Shown piece after piece: positions 8,327 to 17,062 of a stretch of DNA of 64,000 nucleotides (positions are counted from its first letter, which is position 1; every line of letters begins with the position of its first letter). Both the position numbers and the translations under genes were made by a program. Under the pieces are notes generated by a model. That model was given only the letters and a program-made list of their open reading frames with translations. It was not told the origin of the DNA and ran no database searches. The DNA is from UBA987 sp002292105 (GTDB lineage Bacteria > Bacteroidota > Bacteroidia > NS11-12g > UBA9320), in the NCBI GenBank assembly GCA_943846675.1, contig OX044357.1, forward strand, positions 1,426,001-1,490,000. Reading direction: 5' to 3'.

Positions 8327-10147
8327 TCAGTCTTCCATAGTAAATTCAATATTTCCTTCTTGCACAATTTTGCGGACGTATTCCTTTTTATCCGTGTCAT
8401 ATTCTTCGAACTCTCCGGAAAAAATTATCTTACTATATCCTCCAGGAGATATATCCCATTTATGAAAGTCGACTCTTACACTATTTGGTAAAATAGGTTC
8501 TACGATACCTTTATTGGACGTTGAAAAATCTATGATCCATTTGTCAAGGACGCCTCTGTGAAACGTATAATAGTGTGGTTGTCCGTCTGGTTTAAAGTCT
8601 GACAACATGGTAATGGAAAGGAATGGACCTTGGGTAGAGAATCGATCTGCCGGTAAAACAATGCCCATCTGGTTTTTGCTTTTGTTCTCTCCAACCTTAG
8701 CATCACTGAAGCTATACACTTCCCCATCTATTGAATAAGATGCAGTTAGTGACTTAATCTTATCAGTATAAACTACATCAAGTTGTTCCTTAGGTGGGTC
8801 TGGACAAAACATGAGTTCTCCCATGTCTTTATTGGATTTCTCAACCTTAAGTGGAGTCATTTTTTGTATGACATAATCTTCCCTGTTTCGAAGCAAAACG
8901 CTTTGTGTTGTATTTGGCTGAATTTTAAAAGAGAACTCCCCGTTTGACGTGCGCACGCCATAACGTCCACCAATCAATACCAAGACATCATCTGTTTTTT
9001 TGGATTCACAGTCAATGACGCGCCCTGTTACGACCACCGGCTCTGGGAAATATTCGTCAGGGATGATTATATCACCAATAATTCCAGATGATGGGATATT
9101 GATAATAGTATTATAGGGTTTAATGTTTAATCGGCCACCTCTAATGGTTATATTGATATCTATATTAATAGGCATCAAACCACGGAAATGTCCGAATTGA
9201 TCGGTATTGCCATGGGCAGCTCTGGCTCCATTAGCTTTTAATTGCATGGTTGCATATTTTACAGGAGTACCATCCTCATAATATATAGTACCGTTTGCTT
9301 CTCGGGCATCAATAGGTATGTCGCAATTCCAGAATGAGAAATGTTTAACACTGCCTATGTAGGCGTTACCTACTTTAGTAGCTTCGCCTTCTTCTACCCA
9401 ATATCCCTTATCTTCATTGAAATACCACAATGGAATACTATTCGGTGCATTGGCACCAAGGCTCGAGGGTATTGGAGATGTTATCTCAGCTGTATTACCT
9501 TCTGCAAGTTGTAATGCAGAACCATTTGTACCTGTTAATTCAACAGCCATCATGCCAAAGGACGACAATAGTGATTCCCCATCGGGGCTTACCGAGCGCA
9601 GACTTCCTGGCATTGTGGTGCCGGCTTCTTCAGAGGTCGGATCTATATATGCACCGCTCACATTTACTTGACCCGTATACGCATTACCAGATTCATCCAC
9701 GAATCCTGAACCCATTTCGATGTTGACAGATTCAAATTCTACTTTTCCTCCACTGGCCGCATCAAAACTTCCCGCAATCGTTTTCTTTAAAAGTTTAATG
9801 TCAACCAAATTGTTACCATCTGTTGGGTAAAAACTTCTACTTCCTAAGAAGTATCCATTTTTATTCACCTTTACATAGGCGTGTTTATCATAAACTTTCG
9901 CATTGTTAATGTAAAAGAAGCCATTCTCATCTGTCTTGGTAATTGCACCCATCACATCAACATGAGCATCAGCAACAGGTTGATCCGTTTCGTCTACAAC
10001 TACACCAGAAATTGTATGTTCTTCTGCTTGGCCAACATTGATTTCGAAGTCCGGATGGATGTCATCGTTCTCGAGGGCACATCGGTTAAAGGACAGCAGG
10101 TAAAAAATGGATAAAAGAAGGAGGAGTTTTGTGTTTGGTTTTTTCAT
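8327..10147 (-). CDS. Secreted carboxypeptidase-regulatory-like-domain protein
   Basis: 606 residues. The N-terminus (KLLLLLSIFYLLSFNRCALE) is a signal peptide; the Cys after SFNR could be lipidated, but the lipobox is weak. Residues about 45-110 match a carboxypeptidase-regulatory-like fold (TISGVVVDETDQPVADAHV), and a second such repeat appears near residue 375 (VVVTGRVIDCES) after a middle region with a similar motif (NGTIYYEDGTPVKYATM). Such domains occur in Bacteroidota surface proteins and may bind glycans or partners. It is monocistronic with a terminator downstream. No catalytic motif is visible. Confidence 0.87.
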   Translation of the reverse strand: MKKPNTKLLLLLSIFYLLSFNRCALENDDIHPDFEINVGQAEEHTISGVVVDETDQPVADAHVDVMGAITKTDENGFFYINNAKVYDKHAYVKVNKNGYFLGSRSFYPTDGNNLVDIKLLKKTIAGSFDAASGGKVEFESVNIEMGSGFVDESGNAYTGQVNVSGAYIDPTSEEAGTTMPGSLRSVSPDGESLLSSFGMMAVELTGTNGSALQLAEGNTAEITSPIPSSLGANAPNSIPLWYFNEDKGYWVEEGEATKVGNAYIGSVKHFSFWNCDIPIDAREANGTIYYEDGTPVKYATMQLKANGARAAHGNTDQFGHFRGLMPINIDINITIRGGRLNIKPYNTIINIPSSGIIGDIIIPDEYFPEPVVVTGRVIDCESKKTDDVLVLIGGRYGVRTSNGEFSFKIQPNTTQSVLLRNREDYVIQKMTPLKVEKSNKDMGELMFCPDPPKEQLDVVYTDKIKSLTASYSIDGEVYSFSDAKVGENKSKNQMGIVLPADRFSTQGPFLSITMLSDFKPDGQPHYYTFHRGVLDKWIIDFSTSNKGIVEPILPNSVRVDFHKWDISPGGYSKIIFSGEFEEYDTDKKEYVRKIVQEGNIEFTMED

Positions 10148-10487
10148 AATCTTAGGATTTGTTTTTCATGGGTGATACTTAATTACAGACACAATGTAGA
10201 GAAAAAAGGTTGCCTATAGAAGGTATATGAAACGTGTGAAAGCCGGTTGAAATGAAACAAACCCCGACCATTGCTAGAATCAAGGAGACAAATTAAATCT
10301 TAATATGTCAGCGACCTGACAAAGGTTTTAAGTTCAAATGACAATCGAAAAATATCATAGAATTTCAGAAGTATCGATAGAAACAACTTCATAATTTGTA
10401 ACAAATAAGGTGTAATCACTTTTCAGCATTTAATGCTGATTTTACAGTAAATGCAAAAACGGTTTTGGGTTTTGAAAAGCGCTTGTT
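10148..10487. other. Non-coding spacer with one palindrome
   Basis: 340 bp between two minus-strand genes with no convincing coding frame. It contains a perfect 8-bp inverted repeat, TCAGCATT-t-AATGCTGA (10423-10439), 49 bp past the STAS-like gene's stop. This could be a weak terminator for that gene or an operator for the secreted-protein gene downstream. Confidence 0.5.
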
Positions 10488-10913
10488 TTACTCATAGAAT
10501 GGAATTCCGCTTTCTAAGCTTATCCAGTCTATGGCCTCTTCTTTAGTTTTGGTGCACACTTGGTGACCTTCAAGGCGTGCAAATAAATTGAATATCGGGA
10601 TTAGCATACGTAGCAAGAAATTCGGATTTACAAATGCATGTAATTGAATTCTGTTGGCATATGTTTTGTCTAAGTTGAAAATGCCTTTACCTAAATAAAT
10701 GATTGTTTTGATGCTGGCCCATTTCATTGCTTTCATGTCCGAAATTATAAATAGAGGCCCAGAAGAATTCTGTAAAACACTCTCTATAAGGTCTAAGTGT
10801 TCTCGCGTCTGAGGGATTGTTGGGTTAAGGTTTTTAACAGTCTGAACAATTAACGGCAAACGGCTTATATCAACAGTCGCACAGGCACTTTCCATTGTGG
10901 TAGGCTGTGACAT
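10488..10913 (-). CDS. STAS/SpoIIAA-like single-domain protein
   Basis: 141 residues with no signal peptide. The pattern of alternating strands and helices (GPLFIISDMKAMKW, then IQLHAFVNPNFLLRMLI) and the length fit the SpoIIAA-like/STAS group found widely as single-domain proteins in Bacteroidota. A ligand- or membrane-associated role is possible, but none is demonstrated. It is divergent from the TetR-type gene, with about 185 bp between the two starts. Confidence 0.7.
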   Translation of the reverse strand: MSQPTTMESACATVDISRLPLIVQTVKNLNPTIPQTREHLDLIESVLQNSSGPLFIISDMKAMKWASIKTIIYLGKGIFNLDKTYANRIQLHAFVNPNFLLRMLIPIFNLFARLEGHQVCTKTKEEAIDWISLESGIPFYE

Positions 10914-10950
10914 TTTCGTATCGTGTGATTAAATCGAACAGTGCAAAGTT

Positions 10951-11085
10951 AGTAAAACAGTTATATGTAGTTAGTTATAGTTCGGTTTGAGGTTTTCATT
11001 TTTGTGTAAATGATAGTAATACTATTGAATATGGTAGTTTTAATAACAAAAGTGAAAATAAGTAAAACATTTACAATGTTTTACT
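10951..11085. promoter_or_regulatory. TetR-type operator candidates upstream of the export operon
   Basis: A perfect 11-bp inverted repeat AGTAAAACATT-tac-AATGTTTTACT occupies 11061-11085 and ends 14 bp before the regulator's ATG. The left half-site AGTAAAACA recurs at 10951-10959 with a degenerate partner. A separate small palindrome, ATAGTA-a-TACTAT, lies at 11013-11025. Placement and symmetry fit autoregulation by the adjacent TetR-type protein. Confidence 0.6.
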
Positions 11086-11098
11086 GTTTAACCCTCTG

Positions 11099-11782
11099 AT
11101 GAATGACTTATTAAGTACGGTTCACATCAAAGTGAACGAAGGCATATATCTAAAAGATCCTGATTCTTCTGAATTGGGGAAAGGGATTGTCTCTGAAGGG
11201 CTTTTATTGATTGATGAAATTGGGTTGGAGAAAACAACGTTTAAAAAACTTGCCCAAAGACTTGGTACGACAGAAGCCTCTATCTATCGCTATTTTGAAA
11301 GTAAATTCAAGTTGTTGGTTTATTTAACTTCCTGGTATTGGGGATGGCTTGAGTACCAACTTGTATTCAGTATCACAAACATTTTAGATCCAGAGAAAAA
11401 ACTGCGCATCGCGATTGATGTTTTAAGTCAACTCAACGAAAAAAAAGAAAGTGGAAGCCACATAAACTTTACGGTACTCACGCGTGTTGTGGTGTCTGAG
11501 TCATCCAAAGCGTACCTAACCAAAGACGTGGATGAAGCTAATAAGGAAGGGTTTTATGCCGGCTATAAACGTGTGGTTCAACGTGTTAGCGACGTAATGT
11601 TAGAAATTCAGCCTGAATTTGAATTTTCACATACATTGTCGTCAACGGTAATGGAAGGCATACACCATCAAAAATACTTTGCCCAACATTTACCGTCGCT
11701 CACGGATACAACTGAAAAACCAAGTCAGATGTCTCAATTCTATGGAGATATGGTTTTAGCCACTTTAAAATCAAATAAGTAA
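11099..11782 (+). CDS. TetR/AcrR-family transcriptional regulator
   Basis: 227 residues. The N-terminal DNA-binding domain shows the TetR helix-turn-helix (FKKLAQRLGTTEASIYRYF, about residues 43-61). The C-terminal ligand-binding domain is all-helical and not assignable to a ligand. It is the first gene of an operon with the ABC, HlyD and TolC genes; the stop is one base from the next ATG. It probably represses this operon through the palindrome just upstream and responds to the exported compound. Confidence 0.92.
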   Translation: MNDLLSTVHIKVNEGIYLKDPDSSELGKGIVSEGLLLIDEIGLEKTTFKKLAQRLGTTEASIYRYFESKFKLLVYLTSWYWGWLEYQLVFSITNILDPEKKLRIAIDVLSQLNEKKESGSHINFTVLTRVVVSESSKAYLTKDVDEANKEGFYAGYKRVVQRVSDVMLEIQPEFEFSHTLSSTVMEGIHHQKYFAQHLPSLTDTTEKPSQMSQFYGDMVLATLKSNK

Positions 11783-11783
11783 A

Positions 11784-13499
11784 ATGACTAACCCATTAAC
11801 GCCAATTAATAGATTCTTTAACCTGTTAAAAGTTGACAGGCAAGATATTGTTAGTATATACGTTTACGCCATATTTCAAGGACTGGTAACACTTTCGTTA
11901 CCGCTTGGTATTCAGTCAATTATTAACCTAATAACCGGTGGGCAGGTTTCGACTTCATGGATTGTTATGGTGATTTTTGTTGTCTTAGGAGTTGCGTTTA
12001 CAGGAGTATTGCAAATCATGCAGCTTACCATATCTGAGAATTTGCAGCAAAAGATATTTACACGATCTGCGTTTGAGTTCGCCTATCGGATTCCGCGGAT
12101 GAAGGTGGAAGCTGTAGACAAAACATATATACCCGAATTGGTAAACCGGTTCTTCGACACCTTGTCTATTCAAAAAGGATTGTCAAAGATCTTGTTAGAT
12201 TTTTCATCTGCGTCACTGCAAGTGTTGTTTGGGTTGATGCTATTATCACTATATCACCCGTTCTTTATTCTTTTCAGTTTTTTGTTGTTATTAGGCGCAT
12301 ATATCATTTTCCGACTTACAGGGCCAAGAGGTTTGAAAACCAGCATTGTTGAGTCCAAATACAAATATGAAGTGGCGCATTGGCTAGAGGAAATTGCACG
12401 GGCAATGGAAACCTTCAAATTAGCTGGAGACTCTCCGCTACCACTGCAGAAAACAGATGAAAAAGTTGAGGGGTATTTGAAGTCAAGAAAGTCGCATTAC
12501 AAAACCTTGGTTATGCAATACATAAACCTGGTTGGTTTAAAGGTGTTTATTGTGGCTGGGTTGCTCATTATTGGTGGGATGTTGGTTATAAATCAACAAA
12601 TGAATATTGGCCAGTTTGTAGCATCGGAGATTATTATACTGCTGATTCTTGCCTCCATTGAAAAACTCATACTGAGTATGGAGACGATATACGACGTGTT
12701 AACGGCGATCGAGAAAATTGGTAATGTGACGGACCTACCACTTGACCGTGACAACGGAACCCGATTTGATCCAGTTCAAATGTCAAATATCGGCATCGAG
12801 ATGGACCATGTGTCTTATAAGTTCCTTGGTGAAAAGGAAGATTTTCTTAAGAATATTGACTTAAAGTTATCAGGAGGAGACAAACTCTGCCTGTCGGGTT
12901 ATAATGGTTCAGGTAAATCGCTATTACTCCAATTTATGGCTGGTCTTTACGATGAATTTAGAGGAAACATTACATACAACGGGATTCCTATAGGGAATTG
13001 GTATAAAGAAGACTTGCATAGAATTATAGGTGACAACTTAATAAAAGAAGAAATATTCAAGGGGACGTTATTAGAAAATATAACCTTAGGTAAGCCATAC
13101 ATTAGCCATGAAGAAGTTCAGTCCATATGTGATGTAGTTGGTTTAGGCGGATTTGTCGCAAGCCAGCAAGAAGGCTTTAATGCCGAGATGATACCTGGAG
13201 GCCGAAACTTACCAAAAAGCACACGGTTGAAAGTGATACTTGCGAGGTGTTTAGTCGGTAAACCAAAAGTAATTCTCATTGAGAATAGCTTCAATTTACT
13301 CGGTGAAACAAGTAAAAAAGCTTTTGTCGATTACCTGTTAAAATCTGATGTTACCGTGGTTGTGATATCAAACGACCCGAAAGTCGCCGCTCGTTTCGAA
13401 AGAAACATAGTGATGAAGGATGGAAGCATCCTGGCTGACACAAATTTCAATACGCTCCAAAAAGAGCCATGGTTCAATGAAGTATTTGATATTAACTAA
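11784..13499 (+). CDS. Type I secretion-like ABC transporter with degenerate ATPase motifs
   Basis: 571 residues with the ABC type-1 exporter layout: membrane domain about 1-310, nucleotide-binding domain about 335-571, no N-terminal peptidase domain. Walker A is intact (GYNGSGKSLL). The signature region reads GGRNLPKSTRLKVILARCL where LSGGQ is expected. Walker B reads KVILIENSF, so the usual Asp-Glu is replaced by Glu-Asn. ATP hydrolysis may be weak or differently organised. It is followed immediately by HlyD- and TolC-type genes, so a tripartite exporter is the natural reading. Confidence 0.9.
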   Translation: MTNPLTPINRFFNLLKVDRQDIVSIYVYAIFQGLVTLSLPLGIQSIINLITGGQVSTSWIVMVIFVVLGVAFTGVLQIMQLTISENLQQKIFTRSAFEFAYRIPRMKVEAVDKTYIPELVNRFFDTLSIQKGLSKILLDFSSASLQVLFGLMLLSLYHPFFILFSFLLLLGAYIIFRLTGPRGLKTSIVESKYKYEVAHWLEEIARAMETFKLAGDSPLPLQKTDEKVEGYLKSRKSHYKTLVMQYINLVGLKVFIVAGLLIIGGMLVINQQMNIGQFVASEIIILLILASIEKLILSMETIYDVLTAIEKIGNVTDLPLDRDNGTRFDPVQMSNIGIEMDHVSYKFLGEKEDFLKNIDLKLSGGDKLCLSGYNGSGKSLLLQFMAGLYDEFRGNITYNGIPIGNWYKEDLHRIIGDNLIKEEIFKGTLLENITLGKPYISHEEVQSICDVVGLGGFVASQQEGFNAEMIPGGRNLPKSTRLKVILARCLVGKPKVILIENSFNLLGETSKKAFVDYLLKSDVTVVVISNDPKVAARFERNIVMKDGSILADTNFNTLQKEPWFNEVFDIN

Positions 13500-13501
13500 A
13501 C

Positions 13502-14863
13502 ATGCTAAACTTAAGTCCAAATAGAATAGACGGTAAGATCGAAACCAATAAGTATCGATCGTTTTCTATCGTTAAAGATTATAAATCAGGGAAGATTTTA
13601 GCTCGATTACTTATTATTTCTTTACTCACGTTTATTGTGGTCTTGTTTTTTCCTTGGACACAAAATATTCAAGTGAGAGGATATGTAACAACGCTTCAGC
13701 CAGACCAACGACCACAAACAGTGAATTCAATTATTGCTGGTCGGATTGAAAAATGGTTCGTACGTGAAGGGAATTTCGTGTCGAAAGGTGATACCATCAT
13801 GTTTATCTCAGAAATCAAAGACGCCTATTTTGATCCTGGATTACTTGCCAATACGGAATCCCAAATTAAGTCGAAGGAGTTAACAGTGGATGCCTACATG
13901 GACAAAATTAAATCCTTGGATAGCCAGATAGACGCACTACTGCGCACTAAAGAGTTAAAAAGAGAACAGGCAAATAATTACATCGAGCAAGCCAGGTTAA
14001 AAATACAGTCGGACAGTATGGATTTAAGAGCAGCCGAAACGAATTTGACCATAGCCAAACGACAGTTCGAACGAATGGAAGAATTGTATAAGCAAGGCTT
14101 AAACTCTTTAACGGATTTGGAGTCTCGTAAGTTGAAGCTGCAAGAAACCCAGGCGAAGCGCATAAGTGCTGAAAACAAATTATTAAAAAGTAGGAATGAG
14201 CTTATCAATGCGGAAGTGGAACTAAGCTCAATTGATAACCAGTACCGTGATAAACTGTCTAAGGCAGAAAGCGAGAAATACGCATCACTGTCTAACATGT
14301 ATGATGCAGAAGCCATTGTGACTAAAATGCAAAATCAGTATATGAATTATTCCATACGGACGGGTATGTATTATATAACGGCTCCGCAAGATGGTTACAT
14401 TACCAAAGCCATTCGGTCTGGTATTGGCGAAACTGTGAAAGAGGGAGAGGAGCTCTTGAGTATAATGCCAAGTAACTACGATTTGGCGGTTTCGATGTAT
14501 GTTAAACCCATGGACTTACCGTTGATGCAAAATGGTCAGAAGGTACGTTTTATGTTTGACGGTTGGCCCACGGTTGTGTTTTCAGGTTGGCCAAATTTAT
14601 CGTACGGTACATTTGGCGGAGAGGTGGTTGCCATTGATAATTTTATTAGTGAAAATGGCAAATACAGAATCTTAGTTGCTCCAGATCCAACTGATGAAGA
14701 ATGGCCAACAGCATTGCGTGTAGGGTCGGGTGCAGATGGCATGTCTCTATTGCAAGACGTACCTATTTGGTACGAGATTTGGCGAAAGCTAAATGGATTC
14801 CCGCCAGATTACTACATCGATTTGAATTCCCAGAACCAAACACAAACAAAAAAAGGTACATGA
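13502..14863 (+). CDS. HlyD-family periplasmic adaptor subunit
   Basis: 453 residues. One transmembrane segment (about residues 34-52, LLIISLLTFIVVLFF) is followed by a lipoyl-like half (NSIIAGRIEKWFVREGNFV), a long coiled-coil hairpin (about 115-285), the second lipoyl half (ITAPQDGYITKAI) and a beta-barrel domain. This is the membrane-fusion adaptor joining the inner-membrane ABC subunit to an outer-membrane channel. It starts 2 bp after the ABC gene, and its TGA overlaps the next ATG (ATGA). Confidence 0.93.
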   Translation: MLNLSPNRIDGKIETNKYRSFSIVKDYKSGKILARLLIISLLTFIVVLFFPWTQNIQVRGYVTTLQPDQRPQTVNSIIAGRIEKWFVREGNFVSKGDTIMFISEIKDAYFDPGLLANTESQIKSKELTVDAYMDKIKSLDSQIDALLRTKELKREQANNYIEQARLKIQSDSMDLRAAETNLTIAKRQFERMEELYKQGLNSLTDLESRKLKLQETQAKRISAENKLLKSRNELINAEVELSSIDNQYRDKLSKAESEKYASLSNMYDAEAIVTKMQNQYMNYSIRTGMYYITAPQDGYITKAIRSGIGETVKEGEELLSIMPSNYDLAVSMYVKPMDLPLMQNGQKVRFMFDGWPTVVFSGWPNLSYGTFGGEVVAIDNFISENGKYRILVAPDPTDEEWPTALRVGSGADGMSLLQDVPIWYEIWRKLNGFPPDYYIDLNSQNQTQTKKGT

Positions 14864-16275
14864 GTAAGCGAATTATAGGAATCATTTTTTGGTTGTTATT
14901 GCCTTTTTATGGTTGGACGCAAGCAACGATAAAAACGTTTAGTCAAGATCAACTGCTCTGGTTTGTGCAGAATTATCACCCTTTAGCCAAACAAGCCAAC
15001 TTGGTTATCCAAAAAGGAGAAAGCACCGTACGCATGGCAAGAGGTGGTTTTGATCCGAAATTAGAAGGTCAGTTTGATCAAAAAACGTTTGACGATAAAA
15101 ACTATTATAGTCTTTTGCAAGGTGGATTAAAGATTCCTACTTGGTATGGCATAGCGTTGAAAACAGGTTACGACCAAAACAGTGGCATTCGACTTAATCC
15201 TGAGGATGATGTGCCAAACGGAGGGTTGTGGTATGGGGGTATTTCTGTAACGCTGGGTAACGGTTTATTTATTGATCAGAGACGAGCAACCTTAAGACAA
15301 GCCCAAATATTTTCAGAATCGACGTATGCTGAGCAGCGTAAGTTGATGAACGATTTGTACTTTGATGCCATCAAGTCTTATTGGAAATGGGTCGCCGCAT
15401 GGAATCAGTTTTCTGTCTACGATGAGTCTTTGACACTTGCCCTCGACAGGTTTGAGGCTGTAAAGGGTAGTTTCTCCTTGGGCGACAAACCAGCTATTGA
15501 CACCTTAGAGGCATTTATTCTGGTTCAAAAACGTCAATTGAATCGGACGGATTATGCGCTCGAATATCAGAATGCAACCCTTGAATTATCCAATTTTTTG
15601 TGGTTTGAAAACAACACGCCGTTGTTGATTACAGACAGTTTAATACCAGTAAATTTGGACCAGTTGTCACTGCAAAAGACAATGCCTTACGACACCTTGG
15701 AGCAATTGATGATTGGACTTGACGGCAACCACCCAGATATGGTCTTGTATGATTTCAAACTTGCGACAATGAATATTGACAGAAGGTTGAAAAAAGAGGC
15801 TTTAAAACCGACGGTAAATGTACAATACAATGTATTAAACGAACCTATTGGGAATAGTGTGATTACAGGTTTAACACCCAACAATAGCAAACTTGGCGTA
15901 TCTACAGGATTCCCCATTTTCTTGCGTAAACAACGTGGTGCCCTGCAATTAGCAAACATCAAAATTCAAGAAACACAATTAGGGCGACAACAAAAGTTGC
16001 TTGAACTTCAAAATAAGTTACGGGTATACTACAACGAGCAACTGACATTAAATAATCAAGTAATTCTGTATACAGATGCAGTTGCGAACAGCAACAGGCT
16101 TTTGGCCGGAGAAAGGCAAAAGTTTAGCGCTGGAGAAAGCTCCGTATTTATGGTGAACACCCGGGAGAATTATGTGATTAACGCAAGATTGAAACTGGTT
16201 GAGTTAACCACTAAATACCAGATTTCTTCATCAGGTGTTCAGTGGGCAGCAGGAACACTGTTCACCATCAATTAA
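14860..16275 (+). CDS. TolC-family outer-membrane efflux protein
   Basis: 471 residues from the ATG at 14860, which overlaps the HlyD stop; the longer upstream frame lies inside HlyD and is discarded. Signal peptide: MSKRIIGIIFWLLLPFYGWTQA. Two long helical repeats resembling outer-membrane efflux protein domains follow (about 35-235 and 270-465), with a beta-type segment between. It would form the outer-membrane conduit of the export operon. Its 3' end overlaps the end of a convergent DinB-family remnant by 8 bp. Confidence 0.92.
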   Translation: MSKRIIGIIFWLLLPFYGWTQATIKTFSQDQLLWFVQNYHPLAKQANLVIQKGESTVRMARGGFDPKLEGQFDQKTFDDKNYYSLLQGGLKIPTWYGIALKTGYDQNSGIRLNPEDDVPNGGLWYGGISVTLGNGLFIDQRRATLRQAQIFSESTYAEQRKLMNDLYFDAIKSYWKWVAAWNQFSVYDESLTLALDRFEAVKGSFSLGDKPAIDTLEAFILVQKRQLNRTDYALEYQNATLELSNFLWFENNTPLLITDSLIPVNLDQLSLQKTMPYDTLEQLMIGLDGNHPDMVLYDFKLATMNIDRRLKKEALKPTVNVQYNVLNEPIGNSVITGLTPNNSKLGVSTGFPIFLRKQRGALQLANIKIQETQLGRQQKLLELQNKLRVYYNEQLTLNNQVILYTDAVANSNRLLAGERQKFSAGESSVFMVNTRENYVINARLKLVELTTKYQISSSGVQWAAGTLFTIN

Positions 16276-16489
16276 ACACTCTTTTGTGCGCTAAGGCCTG
16301 AACCACATGGGCCAAATGGTGATTGCAGTGCCAAGCGTATAAGCCTATAAAGTGATTTATGGTTAAAGTTGCCTCATGTTCTGGATGAACCAATAGCTTT
16401 TGTAGTTCGTCTGCTGACAAGTGATTTAAAAGGTATGACCACTTTTCATGTAAGCCATCTCTAGTGGTGAGTATGTTTTTTTTATATAC
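16268..16489 (-). pseudogene. DinB/YfiT-like protein remnant (C-terminal third only)
   Basis: A minus-strand frame ending with TGA at 16268-16270 encodes about 73 residues ending in NHFIGLYAWHCNHHLAHV then VQALAHKRVFN. The Tyr-Ala-Trp-His...His-His-x-x-His block is typical of the C-terminal metal-binding helix of DinB/YfiT (bacillithiol-transferase-like) proteins. No start codon or N-terminal half can be found: the frame fades into AT-rich DNA near 16490. The gene looks truncated by the rearrangement that brought in the repeats to its right. Confidence 0.72.
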
Positions 16490-16603
16490 ATAATGTTTAA
16501 TTCATGGGAATTTACAAAGGCCTACATGTACTTATGTTTATTCCCGCTATAAATGTAGGAAATCCACTTGGGTATCAGTGAAAAAATCAAAAAATCTAAA
16601 CAG

Positions 16604-16842
16604 GATTATTCCTCAAACCTTCGCAAGCTTCGGTTTTCTGTGTTTGTAAGATTTTCTGATTAGAACAATGTCGTTCTAGTAAGTGCTGAGATTTGTTTTT
16701 AATTTGAATAAATGAGAATTTCCGCCAACCGCCAACCGCCAACCGCCAACCTCAATGGTTAACGACATTTTATCCTAAATCAAAAATCATCAGTCAGAAA
16801 TCACCACAAGATTATTCCTCAAACCTTCGCAAGCTCCGGTTT
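16604..16842. repeat. 33-bp direct repeat pair
   Basis: GATTATTCCTCAAACCTTCG... occurs at 16604-16636 and again at 16810-16842 with one mismatch (T/C) near the end. Each copy carries AAACC...GGTTT as a small hairpin. It may be a dispersed repetitive element of this genome. Confidence 0.7.
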
Positions 16843-16872
16843 ACGTCAAGATCCTGATAGGCTCCAAATTCC

Positions 16873-16996
16873 GAAAGCAAAGTTCATCCGCCTTTGGCGG
16901 CTTACTTTTTTGTTCCCTTTCGAAAACTCAAGCGAGCTTGGTTTTCTCTGGAAACAAAAAAGTCCACCAACCGATCGGTTGGTGGACTTTGCTTTC
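16873..16996. repeat. Nested multi-hairpin (cloverleaf-like) inverted repeat
   Basis: Outer arms GAAAGCAAAGT (16873-16883) and ACTTTGCTTTC (16986-16996) pair perfectly. Inner arms ACTTTTTTGTT (16904-16914) and AACAAAAAAGT (16953-16963) also pair perfectly. Each gap between arms holds its own hairpin: CCGCC-ttt-GGCGG on the left and a 22-bp perfect palindrome (16964-16985) on the right. The centre holds GAAAAC..CAAGC-ga-GCTTG..GTTTTC. Confidence 0.8.
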
Positions 16997-17062
16997 TTAG
17001 TGACCTTGGCAGGACAGAGTTCAAACTTTTTTGAGGATTTTAAGTTATTTAATAATTATGTA

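Larger units (their letters stand above)
16490..17062. other. Non-coding, repeat-rich junction region
   Basis: About 570 bp with no convincing gene. It holds a 33-bp direct repeat (16604-16636 and 16810-16842, one mismatch), four tandem copies of CGCCAAC (about 16722-16749), the nested hairpin structure at 16873-16996 and a possible tRNA-end-like sequence at 16999-17026. A short open frame starting at 16910 lies across the inverted repeats and is not a believable protein. Confidence 0.7.

Noticed and set aside
14701..14859. N-terminal extension of the TolC-type protein
   Set aside because: It lies within the HlyD gene; the signal peptide begins at the ATG at 14860, which overlaps the HlyD stop.
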